Source: Chryseolinea soli (GTDB taxonomy: Bacteria; Bacteroidota; Bacteroidia; Cytophagales; Cyclobacteriaceae). Taken from it: 64,000 bases of DNA. Position 1 is the stretch's first letter. Each line of letters starts with the position of its first letter. The position numbers and the translations under genes are program-made. Location: positions 3,162,001-3,226,000 of the forward strand of contig NZ_CP032382.1 of the NCBI RefSeq assembly GCF_003589925.1. The letters are read 5' to 3'. Below the pieces are notes generated by a model. It made no database searches. It was not told where the DNA came from and worked only from the letters and a program-made list of their open reading frames with translations. Positions 17,273 to 26,465 of this stretch are shown here, in pieces.

Positions 17273-18937
17273 ATGGCTTTCGCTTGGTACAAAAGTTATC
17301 CGGCCGGTATTCCGCATGAAATCGGCGCCGTCGAGCACTACTCCATGATCGACTACTTCGATCACTACAGCCTGGTCTATAACGAAGCCATTGCCGTCGA
17401 CAACATGGGCGTCACCATGACCTTTGCCGACGTGCATCGCCAGGCCACCTACTTTGCGGCATACTTGCAACACATCGGGCTGCGCAAAGGAGATCACATC
17501 GCCATACAACTGCCCAACCTATTGCAGTTCCCTATTGCATACTTCGGCGCCATCAAAGCGGGATTGGTGGTGGTGCCGACCAATCCTTTGTACACCGCGC
17601 GCGAAATGGAATTTCAATTCTACGATGCGCAGGTAAAGGCCGTCGTCATCCTCTCCACGGTAGCCAAAAACCTGGAGACCATTTTGCCGCGCACCGGCAT
17701 CAAGCATGTTATCGTTACCCGCATGGGCGACAGGCTTGGGGTCATCAAAGGTACGCTCGTCAATTTCGTCGTGAAATATAGCAAGAAACTGGAACCGGAC
17801 TATGCCATAGCAGGGGCTGTCAGATTCAACGACGCCCTGAAGATCGGCAGTCGCTCACCGTATCAGAAACCGGCCGTTCATATCAACGACCTGGTGGTGT
17901 TGCAATATACGGGTGGAACCACCGGCACGCCGAAGGGGGCCATGCTGTCGCACCGAAACCTGTTGGCGCAAGCCCAACAAATGAAGGACTGGCTTTTTCC
18001 GGCGATGAAGGGCAAGGGAAAAGACGTGGTCATCACGGCGCTGCCCCTCTATCACGTCTATTCCCTCATGATAAACCTGCTGGTGGGCTATTGCTGTGGA
18101 AGTAAAAACATATTGATCACCAATCCGCGCGACATTCCCAAATTCGTGCAGGAGTTGAAAAAACATAAATTCACCGTGATCAGTGGCGTCAACTCGTTGT
18201 ACAATGCCCTGCTTAATCACCCCGATTTTGCTTCCGTCGATTTTTCCGAGCTGCGCATCGCCGGTGCAGGGGCCATGGCCTTGCAAGAGGTTGTTGCCAC
18301 GCGATGGAAGGAAGTGACCGGCAATACGATCATTCAGGGGTATGGGCTGAGCGAGAACTCGGGCGGACTGTGCGCCAATCCTGTTGCCGGCCCTATAAAA
18401 AATGACACAGTAGGGTTACCGTTGCCAAGCACCGAACTGGGCATATTCGACGAGTCGGGTCAGCCACTTCCCCAGGGCGAAACCGGGGAGATCTGTGCCC
18501 GCGGCCCCCAGGTGATGAGCGGTTATTGGAATCACGACAACGACGACGTTTTTTTTGAAGGCAATTGGTTTAGGACGGGCGATGTGGGCGTGATGGACGA
18601 GGATGGATACTTCCGGATCGTCGATCGCAAAAAAGACATGATCGTTGTGTCCGGATTAAAAGTTTTCCCCAGCGAAGTCGAAAATGTCATTGCATCGCAT
18701 CCCAAAGTTCTCGAAGTGGGTGTCATTGGCGTGCCCGATGCGCAATGCGGTGAAGCCGTAAAGGTATTCATCGTGAAACGAGAACCCTCCCTCACCAACG
18801 ACGAAATCATCGCCCATTGCCGGCAAAACCTCGCCCCCTATAAAATTCCCAAACAAATTGTTTTCGTTGCGGCGCTCCCGAAGACTGCCGTTGGAAAGAT
18901 CCTGCGGCGCGAACTGCGCGAAGTAGAAGCGGTTTAA
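17273..18937 (+). CDS. Long-chain fatty acid--CoA ligase (AMP-binding)
   Basis: This ANL-superfamily enzyme of about 554 residues activates fatty acids as acyl-AMP and then acyl-CoA. It shows the P-loop YTGGTTGTPKGAMLSH near residue 210, the GYGLSENSG motif, FRTGDVG, VSGLKVFPSEVE and the C-terminal catalytic lysine in VGKILRR (about Lys542). I take the start at 17273 (MAFAWYKSYP), where the usual family N-terminus begins; the frame continues 21 codons upstream to 17210. It is monocistronic in appearance. Chain-length preference cannot be judged. Confidence 0.92.
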   Translation: MAFAWYKSYPAGIPHEIGAVEHYSMIDYFDHYSLVYNEAIAVDNMGVTMTFADVHRQATYFAAYLQHIGLRKGDHIAIQLPNLLQFPIAYFGAIKAGLVVVPTNPLYTAREMEFQFYDAQVKAVVILSTVAKNLETILPRTGIKHVIVTRMGDRLGVIKGTLVNFVVKYSKKLEPDYAIAGAVRFNDALKIGSRSPYQKPAVHINDLVVLQYTGGTTGTPKGAMLSHRNLLAQAQQMKDWLFPAMKGKGKDVVITALPLYHVYSLMINLLVGYCCGSKNILITNPRDIPKFVQELKKHKFTVISGVNSLYNALLNHPDFASVDFSELRIAGAGAMALQEVVATRWKEVTGNTIIQGYGLSENSGGLCANPVAGPIKNDTVGLPLPSTELGIFDESGQPLPQGETGEICARGPQVMSGYWNHDNDDVFFEGNWFRTGDVGVMDEDGYFRIVDRKKDMIVVSGLKVFPSEVENVIASHPKVLEVGVIGVPDAQCGEAVKVFIVKREPSLTNDEIIAHCRQNLAPYKIPKQIVFVAALPKTAVGKILRRELREVEAV

Positions 18938-19073
18938 CCCTTTAGCCATACCGTTGGTAAAATTTCTGAACAACGCTCAAAATCTCAAATTGTTTTTGCG
19001 ATTTTAGCGCATCAATTATGTGCGCCAGAGTATTTTTAATCCACAATCAAATCACGATAAACAATTTTTTATT

Positions 19074-19568
19074 ATGGGAAAAGGAATAGTTGCCCTTTTA
19101 ATGATTTTAGGAGGGGTTGGTTTTGTGGTGGTGCGTCTGATCTCCACCGCGATGAGCAAGCGATCGACACAGGCCGCGATCGACGCGATCCGGAAAAATC
19201 CTTCGAAGGCACAGGAGATAGCCGCATCGTTGGATATTCCGTATCTGAGCAAGAAAGATTTTCCGGGCGATCAGTATCAGAAATTGAAAGGGAATTTACA
19301 ATCGTCAGCACAAAAAGGGGATTATAAGATACTCCATGTCGCTCCCTTTGGTGAAGATCATCTTCTCATTTTTACCATGTTGTCATTCATCGATTTCGAT
19401 ATCAACATGTCTGGAAAGGCAACGGATACAAAGAAGACAGCCTATCACAATTTCGTTGTGAAGTTCGACCGGGAAGACGGGTTGCAGGTGTTGTCCACGA
19501 TTTATTCGGATGCAACCGAAAAATTCCAGAAGGAAGGTTTTATCACGGCGATCTTCCAAGGAGTTTAA
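19074..19568 (+). CDS. Hypothetical protein with N-terminal membrane segment
   Basis: I do not recognise this family. The protein has one hydrophobic segment at the N-terminus (MGKGIVALLMILGGVGFVVV) and a soluble, mixed alpha/beta remainder of about 140 residues with a lysine-rich middle. The start at 19074 is preferred over 19020 because it puts the membrane segment first. It converges on the zinc-ribbon LacI regulator, with only 10 bases between the stops and no obvious terminator. Confidence 0.65.
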   Translation: MGKGIVALLMILGGVGFVVVRLISTAMSKRSTQAAIDAIRKNPSKAQEIAASLDIPYLSKKDFPGDQYQKLKGNLQSSAQKGDYKILHVAPFGEDHLLIFTMLSFIDFDINMSGKATDTKKTAYHNFVVKFDREDGLQVLSTIYSDATEKFQKEGFITAIFQGV

Positions 19569-19578
19569 ACCTTTCGGC

Positions 19579-20736
19579 CTATCGTTTCCGCAAAGAAGAA
19601 GCGCGCACGATCAGCTGTGTCTTCAGGATTTCCGTCCGGGGCAGGATGGCGTCGTCTTCAATTTCATTTAACAGGAATTGAACCGTGGTTTTGCCGATCT
19701 CATCCAACGGCTGAGCCAGTGTAGTGAGCCCCGGTTCGATGAGCGCCGACGTAGGTTCGTTGCTAAAGCCTACGATCGCCAGGTCGTTGGGTATGGAGAT
19801 GCCTCTGCTCTTGGCAATGAGAATGGTCTGAATGGCCGCCGGGTCGTTCACACCAAAGATGCTGTCGGGTGGAGTAGGGAGGTCCAGTAATTGCCGGGCT
19901 GCGGCTTGTGCGCTGCTTTTGGTCAGGTTGCAGTACACGATCAACTCATCGTACACCGGCAGGTTATAATCGCGAAGCGCGTCGAGGTATCCGCGGAGCC
20001 GCTGCTTGCCCACTTGTAGATTTTGAGGTCCGGCCAAATGCGCGATGCGCGTGCAGCCTTGTTGGATCAAGTGTTCTACGCCGCGGTAGGCCCCGTCATA
20101 ATCATCGACCAAAACCTTCGACACATCCAATCCGTCGCAGATGCGATTGAACATCACCAGCGGGATGCCGGCGCGCTGGAATTTTTGAAAATGATCCAGG
20201 CTTTTTGTCTCCGCCGTCACCGACGCCACCACGCCGTCGACGCGGCTTGCCATGAGCACATTGGTGTTGGCGATCTCGGTTTCCAGCGATTCGTTGGATT
20301 GGCAAATGATCACGTGGTATCCCGCCGGGTTGGCCACTTGTTGTGCGCCGATGATGATATACGGAAAGAAGCTGTTGATGAACTCCGGTACGATGATGCC
20401 GATGGTGTAGCTGCGGCTCTTCGCCAGCCCCAGCGCCAACAGGTTGGGTTGATAATCCAGCTGATGGGCCATGTCCAGCACGGCCTTGCGGGTGTTTTCG
20501 TTGATGTCGGAATGTCCTTGCAAGGCGCGCGATACCGTTGATTTGGAGATCTGCAACGCGCTGGCAATGTCCATGATGGTGGTTTGATGACGCCGGTGAT
20601 GATGCGTTTCCGGGGTGAGCAACGAAGGTTGTGTAAAATAATACTCACACCGCTTGCAATGATACCGCTGTTTTCCCCGCACGATGCCCGATTTGGCGAT
20701 GGCATCGACCTCCCCGCATTTGTTGCATTTGATCAT
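19579..20736 (-). CDS. LacI-family regulator with N-terminal zinc ribbon
   Basis: Residues 1-35 form a four-cysteine zinc ribbon (Cys4, Cys7, Cys27, Cys30, with RGKQRYHCKRC) of the type found at the N-terminus of IS1 InsA proteins. A LacI helix-turn-helix follows at about 52-75 (ALQISKSTVSRALQGHSDIN), then a periplasmic-binding-protein-like effector domain to residue 385 (YTIGIIVPEFINSFF, DGVVASVTAET). It is transcribed divergently from the SusC gene 233 bases away and is the likely repressor of the whole locus to 35053. The zinc ribbon may add DNA contacts; a LacI protein normally begins directly with the helix-turn-helix. Confidence 0.9.
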   Translation of the reverse strand: MIKCNKCGEVDAIAKSGIVRGKQRYHCKRCEYYFTQPSLLTPETHHHRRHQTTIMDIASALQISKSTVSRALQGHSDINENTRKAVLDMAHQLDYQPNLLALGLAKSRSYTIGIIVPEFINSFFPYIIIGAQQVANPAGYHVIICQSNESLETEIANTNVLMASRVDGVVASVTAETKSLDHFQKFQRAGIPLVMFNRICDGLDVSKVLVDDYDGAYRGVEHLIQQGCTRIAHLAGPQNLQVGKQRLRGYLDALRDYNLPVYDELIVYCNLTKSSAQAAARQLLDLPTPPDSIFGVNDPAAIQTILIAKSRGISIPNDLAIVGFSNEPTSALIEPGLTTLAQPLDEIGKTTVQFLLNEIEDDAILPRTEILKTQLIVRASSLRKR

Positions 20737-20817
20737 AGTGGTCCTCCCGGCGAACGGCCCTGACGTGGCTTCGCCATCTGAAAAATACTAAAAAAAAGTC
20801 GCCTGGGAAATGTTGGT

Positions 20818-20913
20818 AACGATTGAAAAAACGGCGGTGATGGATGGCCCTCACCTATCGAGAGCGGTTGCGAAAGCGTTCCCGGTACATCTTGAAACCT
20901 GATTTCAATCGTT
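20818..20913. promoter_or_regulatory. Inverted 11-bp operator-like pair between LacI and SusC genes
   Basis: AACGATTGAAA at 20818-20828 recurs inverted as TTTCAATCGTT at 20903-20913, 74 bases apart, in the divergent intergenic region. Two distant inverted sites suit looping by a tetrameric or dimeric LacI-type repressor. The second copy lies 57 bases before the SusC start. Confidence 0.4.
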
Positions 20914-20969
20914 TTCAATAATTTTTCCGCGAACACGAATTACATTTCTGCCCATAATTTCAAACCTCT

Positions 20970-23900
20970 ATGAGAAAAAGCTTTACTACAACGCGTGTTT
21001 TCCTGCTGCTGGGATGCATGCTTTATTTGCTGGGCAGCCCGTCGTTTGCGTTTGCGCAAGGCGGATCGGTGAAGGGAAAAGTCGTCTCCGACGTCGGAGA
21101 GGTGCTGCCAGGGGTGAACGTGCTGATCAAGGGATCGTCGCGCGGCACAACGACGGATGCGGATGGACAATATACGCTGGGCGACGTGACCCCGGCCGAC
21201 GTGCTGGTATTCTCTTTCATCGGCTACAAGACACAGGAACTGACCGTGGGGAACCAAACAACGCTCGACGTCACCCTTACGACCGACATGGAAACCCTGG
21301 GGGAAGTTGTGGTAGTGGGTTATGGTACCCAGCGCAAGATTGAGACCACGGGCTCCATCGCTTCCGTGAAATCCTCCGACCTCGTACAAACACCGGTGTC
21401 CAACGTAGTCCAAGGTCTCCAGGGAAGGGTGGCCGGTGTACAGATCACGCAAAACTCCGGCGCCCCGGGTGGTAACGTCAGTGTTCGCGTTCGCGGAACG
21501 AACTCCATCAATGGAACATCGGAACCTCTGTACGTCATCGACGGTATCCAGGTCGCCAACAGCGGCAACATCACCGACGTGAGCCCGCTCTCCACCATCA
21601 ACCCCAACGACATCGAATCGGTGGAAGTGTTGAAAGATGCCTCCGCTACCGCCATCTATGGTGCACGGGGCTCCAACGGGGTAGTGCTCATCACGACCAA
21701 GCGCGGTAAAAGCGGAACCACCCGCGTTTCGTATGAAGGCTATTATGGCGTGCAGCAAGTGCGCAAGGAACTCGACATGCTCAACGCTGCGCAATTTGCA
21801 CAACTGGAAAACGACGTTTTTAAATCACAAGTATATGCCGATCCCGCAGCCGAGGGACAGGGTGTGAACTGGCAGGACCTCATCTTCCGCACAGCGCCCA
21901 TCCAAAACCATCAGTTGTCCGTGAACGGCGGAACCGATAAGACCCAACTGGCTTTGTCGCTGAACTATTTCAACCAGGACGGGATCATCATCAATTCCAA
22001 TTTCAAACGCTACTCGCTGCGGCTGAACCTCGATCACAAGATCAGCGACCGAGTGAAGATCGGCACGAGCATCATGGGCAGCTACAACATCAACGCGGGC
22101 ATTCCCACGGGATCGCAAACCGTGGGCGATGCCGATGTCGTAACGGGTAGCATCGTGGGTGCTGCGCTGGGTGCGCCTCCCACCTTGCGGCCCTATCGCG
22201 ATGACGGCTCCCTCTATCCGTTCGGCGAACAACGCGACGGCCGCTATCGCGAAGTGACCAACCCCTTGGGATTGGCGTCGGTCAAAAATCAAACGGATAT
22301 CCGCCGGTTGATGACCAATATATATGGAGAAGCCACCCTGTTGAAAGGCCTGACCTATCGCGCTTCGTTCAATGCCGATGTACAGGGGAACCTGAACAAT
22401 TACTACTCGCCGCTATACATCATTGCTACAAAAGACATCAATGCCAATTCGGGCTCGGCGAAAAAGGACAATCGCAATAACCTCGTGCTCTTGCATGAAA
22501 GCATCCTCACCTACACGAAGACGTTGGCCGATGTTCACACGCTGAAATTCACCGGTGTGTTTGCTACCCAGTCGGTGCAGTACAACCAGAACACCATCAA
22601 CGCCAACGGCTTCCCGAACGATGCTACTACAAACGAATTGCTGCAGATCGCAAACACGGTGTCGACCAGCAGCGTGCGCACCAAGGAGCGGCTGGATTCG
22701 TATATGGGTCGCGTGAACTACGGTTATAAGGACAAATATTTCTTCGATGTTACGGCACGTGCCGACGGCTCGTCCAAGTTTGGTGCAAACCACAAGTATG
22801 GTTTCTTTCCTGCGGCCTCTGCGGCATGGCGCATCAACGAGGAAGCCTTCATGCAAGACGCAGACTTCATCAGCGATCTGAAACTTCGGGCCAGCTTTGG
22901 TCGTACGGGGAATGCCGGGGCGATCGATCCCTACAAATCCCTTTCGCTGCAAACTACTTCGAGTCTGACTTCTCCCGGCGGCGGCGACTATCAGTTCAAT
23001 CACGGGTATACAAAAGGCATCAGCCCGTCGGGCATTGCCAACCCCGATCTTCGTTGGGAAAAATCCACGCAGCTCGACATCGGTTTGGATGTGAGCTTGT
23101 TTGACGATCGCATCGGCTTTACGGTGGATGTCTATAAGAAAGACACCAAAGATCTCTTGTATGAAAAAACCTTACCCCTGTCATCCGGCTATCCGTCGAT
23201 CATCACCAACCTGGGTGGGATCCAGAACAAGGGGATCGAATTATCGGCCAACGCGCGGGTGATCGATCACGGCGATTTCAAATGGAACCTTAGCGCCAAC
23301 TTCACGGCCAACCGTAATAAAGTGACCGACATCGACGGCGGGGTGACCAACGAACGGTTCATCACAACCTATACCATCCTGAAAGTTGGCCAGCCGTTGG
23401 GTCTCTTCAAGACCTATCTGTTCGACGGCATCTATCAAACCGGTGAAACGATCATCCCGGGTTCGGATGGACGCATCGGCGGAACAAAAGTGAAGGACTA
23501 CAATGGCGACGGTGTGATCAGTTCGGCCGACCAGGTGATCACGGGCAACCCCAACCCTAAATTTATCTACGGTATCTCGACAAATCTTTCCTACAAGAAC
23601 TTTGATCTCAGCATGTTCGTCTCCGGATCGTATGGCAACGACATCTACAACGTGAGCCGCGCCTCCTTCGAAAATCCGCTGGGGCAAAGAAACTTGCTGG
23701 CCGGCGCGGCCAATCACTGGACAGCCGACAATCCCAACAACGAATATGCAAGCCCCCTCCAGGGCGGACGCCTTCCCATCACCGACCGCTTTGTGGAAAA
23801 TGGCTCTTACCTGCGTTGCAAGAACATCACGCTGGGCTATCGCTTGCCCGCCATCAAAGGCATCAACAGCGCGCGGATCTATGTGAGCACGAACAATTTG

Positions 23901-24035
23901 TTCACCATCACGAAGTACACCGGCTATGATCCCGAGGTGAACACTTACGCCGGATCGAACACCACCATTGGTGTGGACAACCTCGTGTATCCCGCGGCCC
24001 GTTCGGTACTCGGCGGCATTCAAGTAACTTTTTAA
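20970..24035 (+). CDS. SusC/RagA-like TonB-linked outer-membrane receptor
   Basis: This is a complete 1021-residue SusC-type importer. After a signal peptide (to about residue 30) comes a carboxypeptidase-regulatory-like domain (VKGKVVSDVGEVLPGVNVLI), the EVVVVGYGTQRK linker, and a plug with the SusC signature VEVLKDASATAIYGARG. A long barrel follows, ending in GGIQVTF with terminal phenylalanine. There is no N-terminal STN domain, so no anti-sigma signalling is expected. It heads the locus, with the SusD gene 30 bases downstream. The cargo is probably the oligosaccharide processed by the GH2 and SASA enzymes nearby. Confidence 0.96.
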   Translation: MRKSFTTTRVFLLLGCMLYLLGSPSFAFAQGGSVKGKVVSDVGEVLPGVNVLIKGSSRGTTTDADGQYTLGDVTPADVLVFSFIGYKTQELTVGNQTTLDVTLTTDMETLGEVVVVGYGTQRKIETTGSIASVKSSDLVQTPVSNVVQGLQGRVAGVQITQNSGAPGGNVSVRVRGTNSINGTSEPLYVIDGIQVANSGNITDVSPLSTINPNDIESVEVLKDASATAIYGARGSNGVVLITTKRGKSGTTRVSYEGYYGVQQVRKELDMLNAAQFAQLENDVFKSQVYADPAAEGQGVNWQDLIFRTAPIQNHQLSVNGGTDKTQLALSLNYFNQDGIIINSNFKRYSLRLNLDHKISDRVKIGTSIMGSYNINAGIPTGSQTVGDADVVTGSIVGAALGAPPTLRPYRDDGSLYPFGEQRDGRYREVTNPLGLASVKNQTDIRRLMTNIYGEATLLKGLTYRASFNADVQGNLNNYYSPLYIIATKDINANSGSAKKDNRNNLVLLHESILTYTKTLADVHTLKFTGVFATQSVQYNQNTINANGFPNDATTNELLQIANTVSTSSVRTKERLDSYMGRVNYGYKDKYFFDVTARADGSSKFGANHKYGFFPAASAAWRINEEAFMQDADFISDLKLRASFGRTGNAGAIDPYKSLSLQTTSSLTSPGGGDYQFNHGYTKGISPSGIANPDLRWEKSTQLDIGLDVSLFDDRIGFTVDVYKKDTKDLLYEKTLPLSSGYPSIITNLGGIQNKGIELSANARVIDHGDFKWNLSANFTANRNKVTDIDGGVTNERFITTYTILKVGQPLGLFKTYLFDGIYQTGETIIPGSDGRIGGTKVKDYNGDGVISSADQVITGNPNPKFIYGISTNLSYKNFDLSMFVSGSYGNDIYNVSRASFENPLGQRNLLAGAANHWTADNPNNEYASPLQGGRLPITDRFVENGSYLRCKNITLGYRLPAIKGINSARIYVSTNNLFTITKYTGYDPEVNTYAGSNTTIGVDNLVYPAARSVLGGIQVTF

Positions 24036-24065
24036 CGGTCGCGAATCCATAACAAGCATAATCTT

Positions 24066-25571
24066 ATGAAACGCATAACGACATATTTTACTCCCGTTTG
24101 CCTGACGCTGCTGATGCTGGCATCGTGCCAGCTGGATGAGCAGGTATACTCCTCCATCTACACCGCAAACTTCTACAAGACCGGCGCCGACGCGCAGGCC
24201 GCGATCACGGCCGCATACGACCCCATCGCCGACATGTACAGCGGCCCTGCGGCCGTGTTGGTGCCTGACTTCAGTGCCGATCAAACGTATCCGCGCGCAG
24301 CTGTATCGCGCAATGCGCTGACGTTATTTACCTACGACGTCAATTACACGGCGCAACGCACGGCAGGCCGACTTTTTGAATCGCCACAACAGATCTGGAT
24401 CTCTTGCTATGACGGCATCGAAAAAGCAAATTGGGTGATCGAGAAGGTGCCCGGTGCGAGCATGGATGCCGCCCGCAAGAAGGAGATCATTGGCGAAGCT
24501 TTTTTTCTGCGCGCGTTCTATCATTGGATGGCCACAAAAAATTTCGGCGAAGTGATCATCAAAATAAAACCCAGCGACGTGCAGGCAAATGCTTATGTGC
24601 CAAAGAGCGCCATCGCCGACGTGTACAAGCAGATCTATCAGGACCTCGACTCGGCGGTTGTCAAGTTGCCTACGCACACGGCTTCCCTGGTGAAAGGTCG
24701 CGCTTCAAAAGAAGCTGCGCTGGCACTGTATGCGAAAGCAGCACTCTATAATCAAGATTGGGCCACCTCGTTGTCGAAAGCCCAGGCCGTGATGACCAAT
24801 GCCTATCTGATGCTGATGCCCAATGTGCTGGATATCTACGATGTAACAAAAGAAGATGTGGCACGCGTGGAAAATATCTTTGCCTTTGAATCCGAGTCCA
24901 ACGCTTCGGTTTCCGGCTCCACGTCGGCGAGAAGTCACCAGATGGTGGGTCTTTGTGGCCCTCCCGGCAGCAACGGCCCGGCCTATGGACTCACCACCTT
25001 CGGATCTTTCTTCGCCTATCAGTCGTTCTTCAATTCTTTTGACCCGACCGATAAACGCCGCGCCTTACTGGATACGACCTACATTGACAAAACGGGCAAG
25101 ACTGTTCCGCAGAAAAGCATCACGCCCATTACCAAGAACGGCGTGTTGGTGAAAAAATATATGGATCCCTTTTCGACCACGGGCAATACCAACAACATAC
25201 CGATCTTTCGCATGGCCGATGTGTACCTCATCGCCGCTGAAGCGGAAGCGCACCTCAACGGACCAACGACAGCAGCCTATGACTATGCCGACGCTGTTCG
25301 TCATCGTGCGGGCCTGGGTGATCTGACGGCCGGATTAAGTCAACAGGCTTTCATCGATGCCGTGTTGCAGGAACGTTCATGGGAGTTCTTCGCTGAAGGC
25401 GATCGCTGGTATGACCTTACGCGCACGGATAAATTCATGACGGTGATCCCTTTAGCGGTGAGCGACTACTATCCCGTGCGCACACCACAGCCGAAGAATA
25501 AATATTTTCCCATCCCTCAGGATGAGCTCAATGCAAACACCCTGTTGACACAAAACGATCCCTGGAAATAA
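24066..25571 (+). CDS. SusD/RagB-like lipoprotein
   Basis: The lipobox LASC places Cys21 at the mature N-terminus, followed by QLDEQ. The 501 residues show the SusD pattern of TPR-like helices (IIGEAFFLRAFYHWMATKNF near residue 145, VYLIAAEAEAHL near 390) and the C-terminal signature QERSWEFFAEGDRWYDLTRT. It caps the preceding SusC protein at the cell surface. The next gene follows 6 bases after its stop, so the capture and processing genes form one operon. Confidence 0.95.
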   Translation: MKRITTYFTPVCLTLLMLASCQLDEQVYSSIYTANFYKTGADAQAAITAAYDPIADMYSGPAAVLVPDFSADQTYPRAAVSRNALTLFTYDVNYTAQRTAGRLFESPQQIWISCYDGIEKANWVIEKVPGASMDAARKKEIIGEAFFLRAFYHWMATKNFGEVIIKIKPSDVQANAYVPKSAIADVYKQIYQDLDSAVVKLPTHTASLVKGRASKEAALALYAKAALYNQDWATSLSKAQAVMTNAYLMLMPNVLDIYDVTKEDVARVENIFAFESESNASVSGSTSARSHQMVGLCGPPGSNGPAYGLTTFGSFFAYQSFFNSFDPTDKRRALLDTTYIDKTGKTVPQKSITPITKNGVLVKKYMDPFSTTGNTNNIPIFRMADVYLIAAEAEAHLNGPTTAAYDYADAVRHRAGLGDLTAGLSQQAFIDAVLQERSWEFFAEGDRWYDLTRTDKFMTVIPLAVSDYYPVRTPQPKNKYFPIPQDELNANTLLTQNDPWK

Positions 25572-25577
25572 TAGTAA

Positions 25578-26462
25578 GTGATGATGATTTGGGTAGAGGG
25601 TGGCAGCGCGAACAGAGGAGCTTTCCGGTTTAACCGGGTTGCTTCACTGTTCGCCTGTTGCCTTTTTGTGAGCACACTGCTGATGAATGCAAAAACGTTT
25701 GCGCAGGAAAAAACACTCTGGCTCATTGCGGGTCAGAGCAACGCCGTAGGGCAGGGCGACAGCACCCTGTCGCCGAAATGTGAAAATGACACGGCGTGGG
25801 AATATGCGTTCACCTCTGATGCACTACGTCCACTCGCCGATCCTGCAGGAGTGAAAGAACTGAATTTTGAGCGGGCCAACAACGGAAGCCTTGCACCTGC
25901 CTTTGCATCGAGGATGGTGGCACGACAGCCGTCTTCGTCTGTTGTCATTGTTTCGGCAGCGCGGGGAGGAGCGTCCTGTCATCAAAAGGCGGAGTTGAAC
26001 AACTATGGAACGTGGGATACCCGCGGCAACCTGATGTTGTTCGAGGATGCAATAACAAAAGTGAAGGCTGCCGAAAAGAAGACGGCCGTCACGCTCTCGG
26101 GAATACTTTGGCTGCAAGGCGAACGCGATGCCAATGCCATCAACGATGGGAAACTGACGCCGCTGGAATATGAAGCAGCGTTGACGACCTTGATCGCGCG
26201 ATTCCGGAAAGCCCTGGGAAAGGATGTCCCTTTCTACATTGTTCAAACGGGTTACTTCAAAGATCACCCCCACGAAGGCTTTGATGCCGTACGCCGCGCA
26301 CAACAGAATGTTGCCGACAAAGACAAATTCACAAACGTGATCTACACGGAAACGAATCGGTTTGAGGCGAAGGGTTGGATGAAGGACCAAATTCACTATA
26401 ATCAAATCGGCTTAAACCACATTGGCGCGGCAGTGGCCGACGCCCTTTCAAACTTTAAATGA
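25578..26462 (+). CDS. SASA-type carbohydrate acetylesterase
   Basis: This enzyme of the sialate O-acetylesterase (SASA, SGNH-like) family removes O-acetyl groups from sugars; many relatives in polysaccharide loci act on plant polysaccharides rather than on sialic acid. The nucleophile is Ser54 in AGQSNAVGQG, the block with LWLQGERDAN follows, and the C-terminal DQIHYNQIG supplies Asp and His. An unusually long pre-sequence (about 20 residues) precedes the hydrophobic signal core, which ends near TFAQ, so the true start may be internal. The GH2 gene starts 3 bases after its stop. Confidence 0.85.
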   Translation: MMMIWVEGGSANRGAFRFNRVASLFACCLFVSTLLMNAKTFAQEKTLWLIAGQSNAVGQGDSTLSPKCENDTAWEYAFTSDALRPLADPAGVKELNFERANNGSLAPAFASRMVARQPSSSVVIVSAARGGASCHQKAELNNYGTWDTRGNLMLFEDAITKVKAAEKKTAVTLSGILWLQGERDANAINDGKLTPLEYEAALTTLIARFRKALGKDVPFYIVQTGYFKDHPHEGFDAVRRAQQNVADKDKFTNVIYTETNRFEAKGWMKDQIHYNQIGLNHIGAAVADALSNFK

Positions 26463-26465
26463 TCC

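Noticed and set aside
23241..24284. 347-residue minus-strand frame
   Set aside because: It is antisense to the SusC gene end and the SusD start, which are firmly coding; its composition is typical of a shadow frame.
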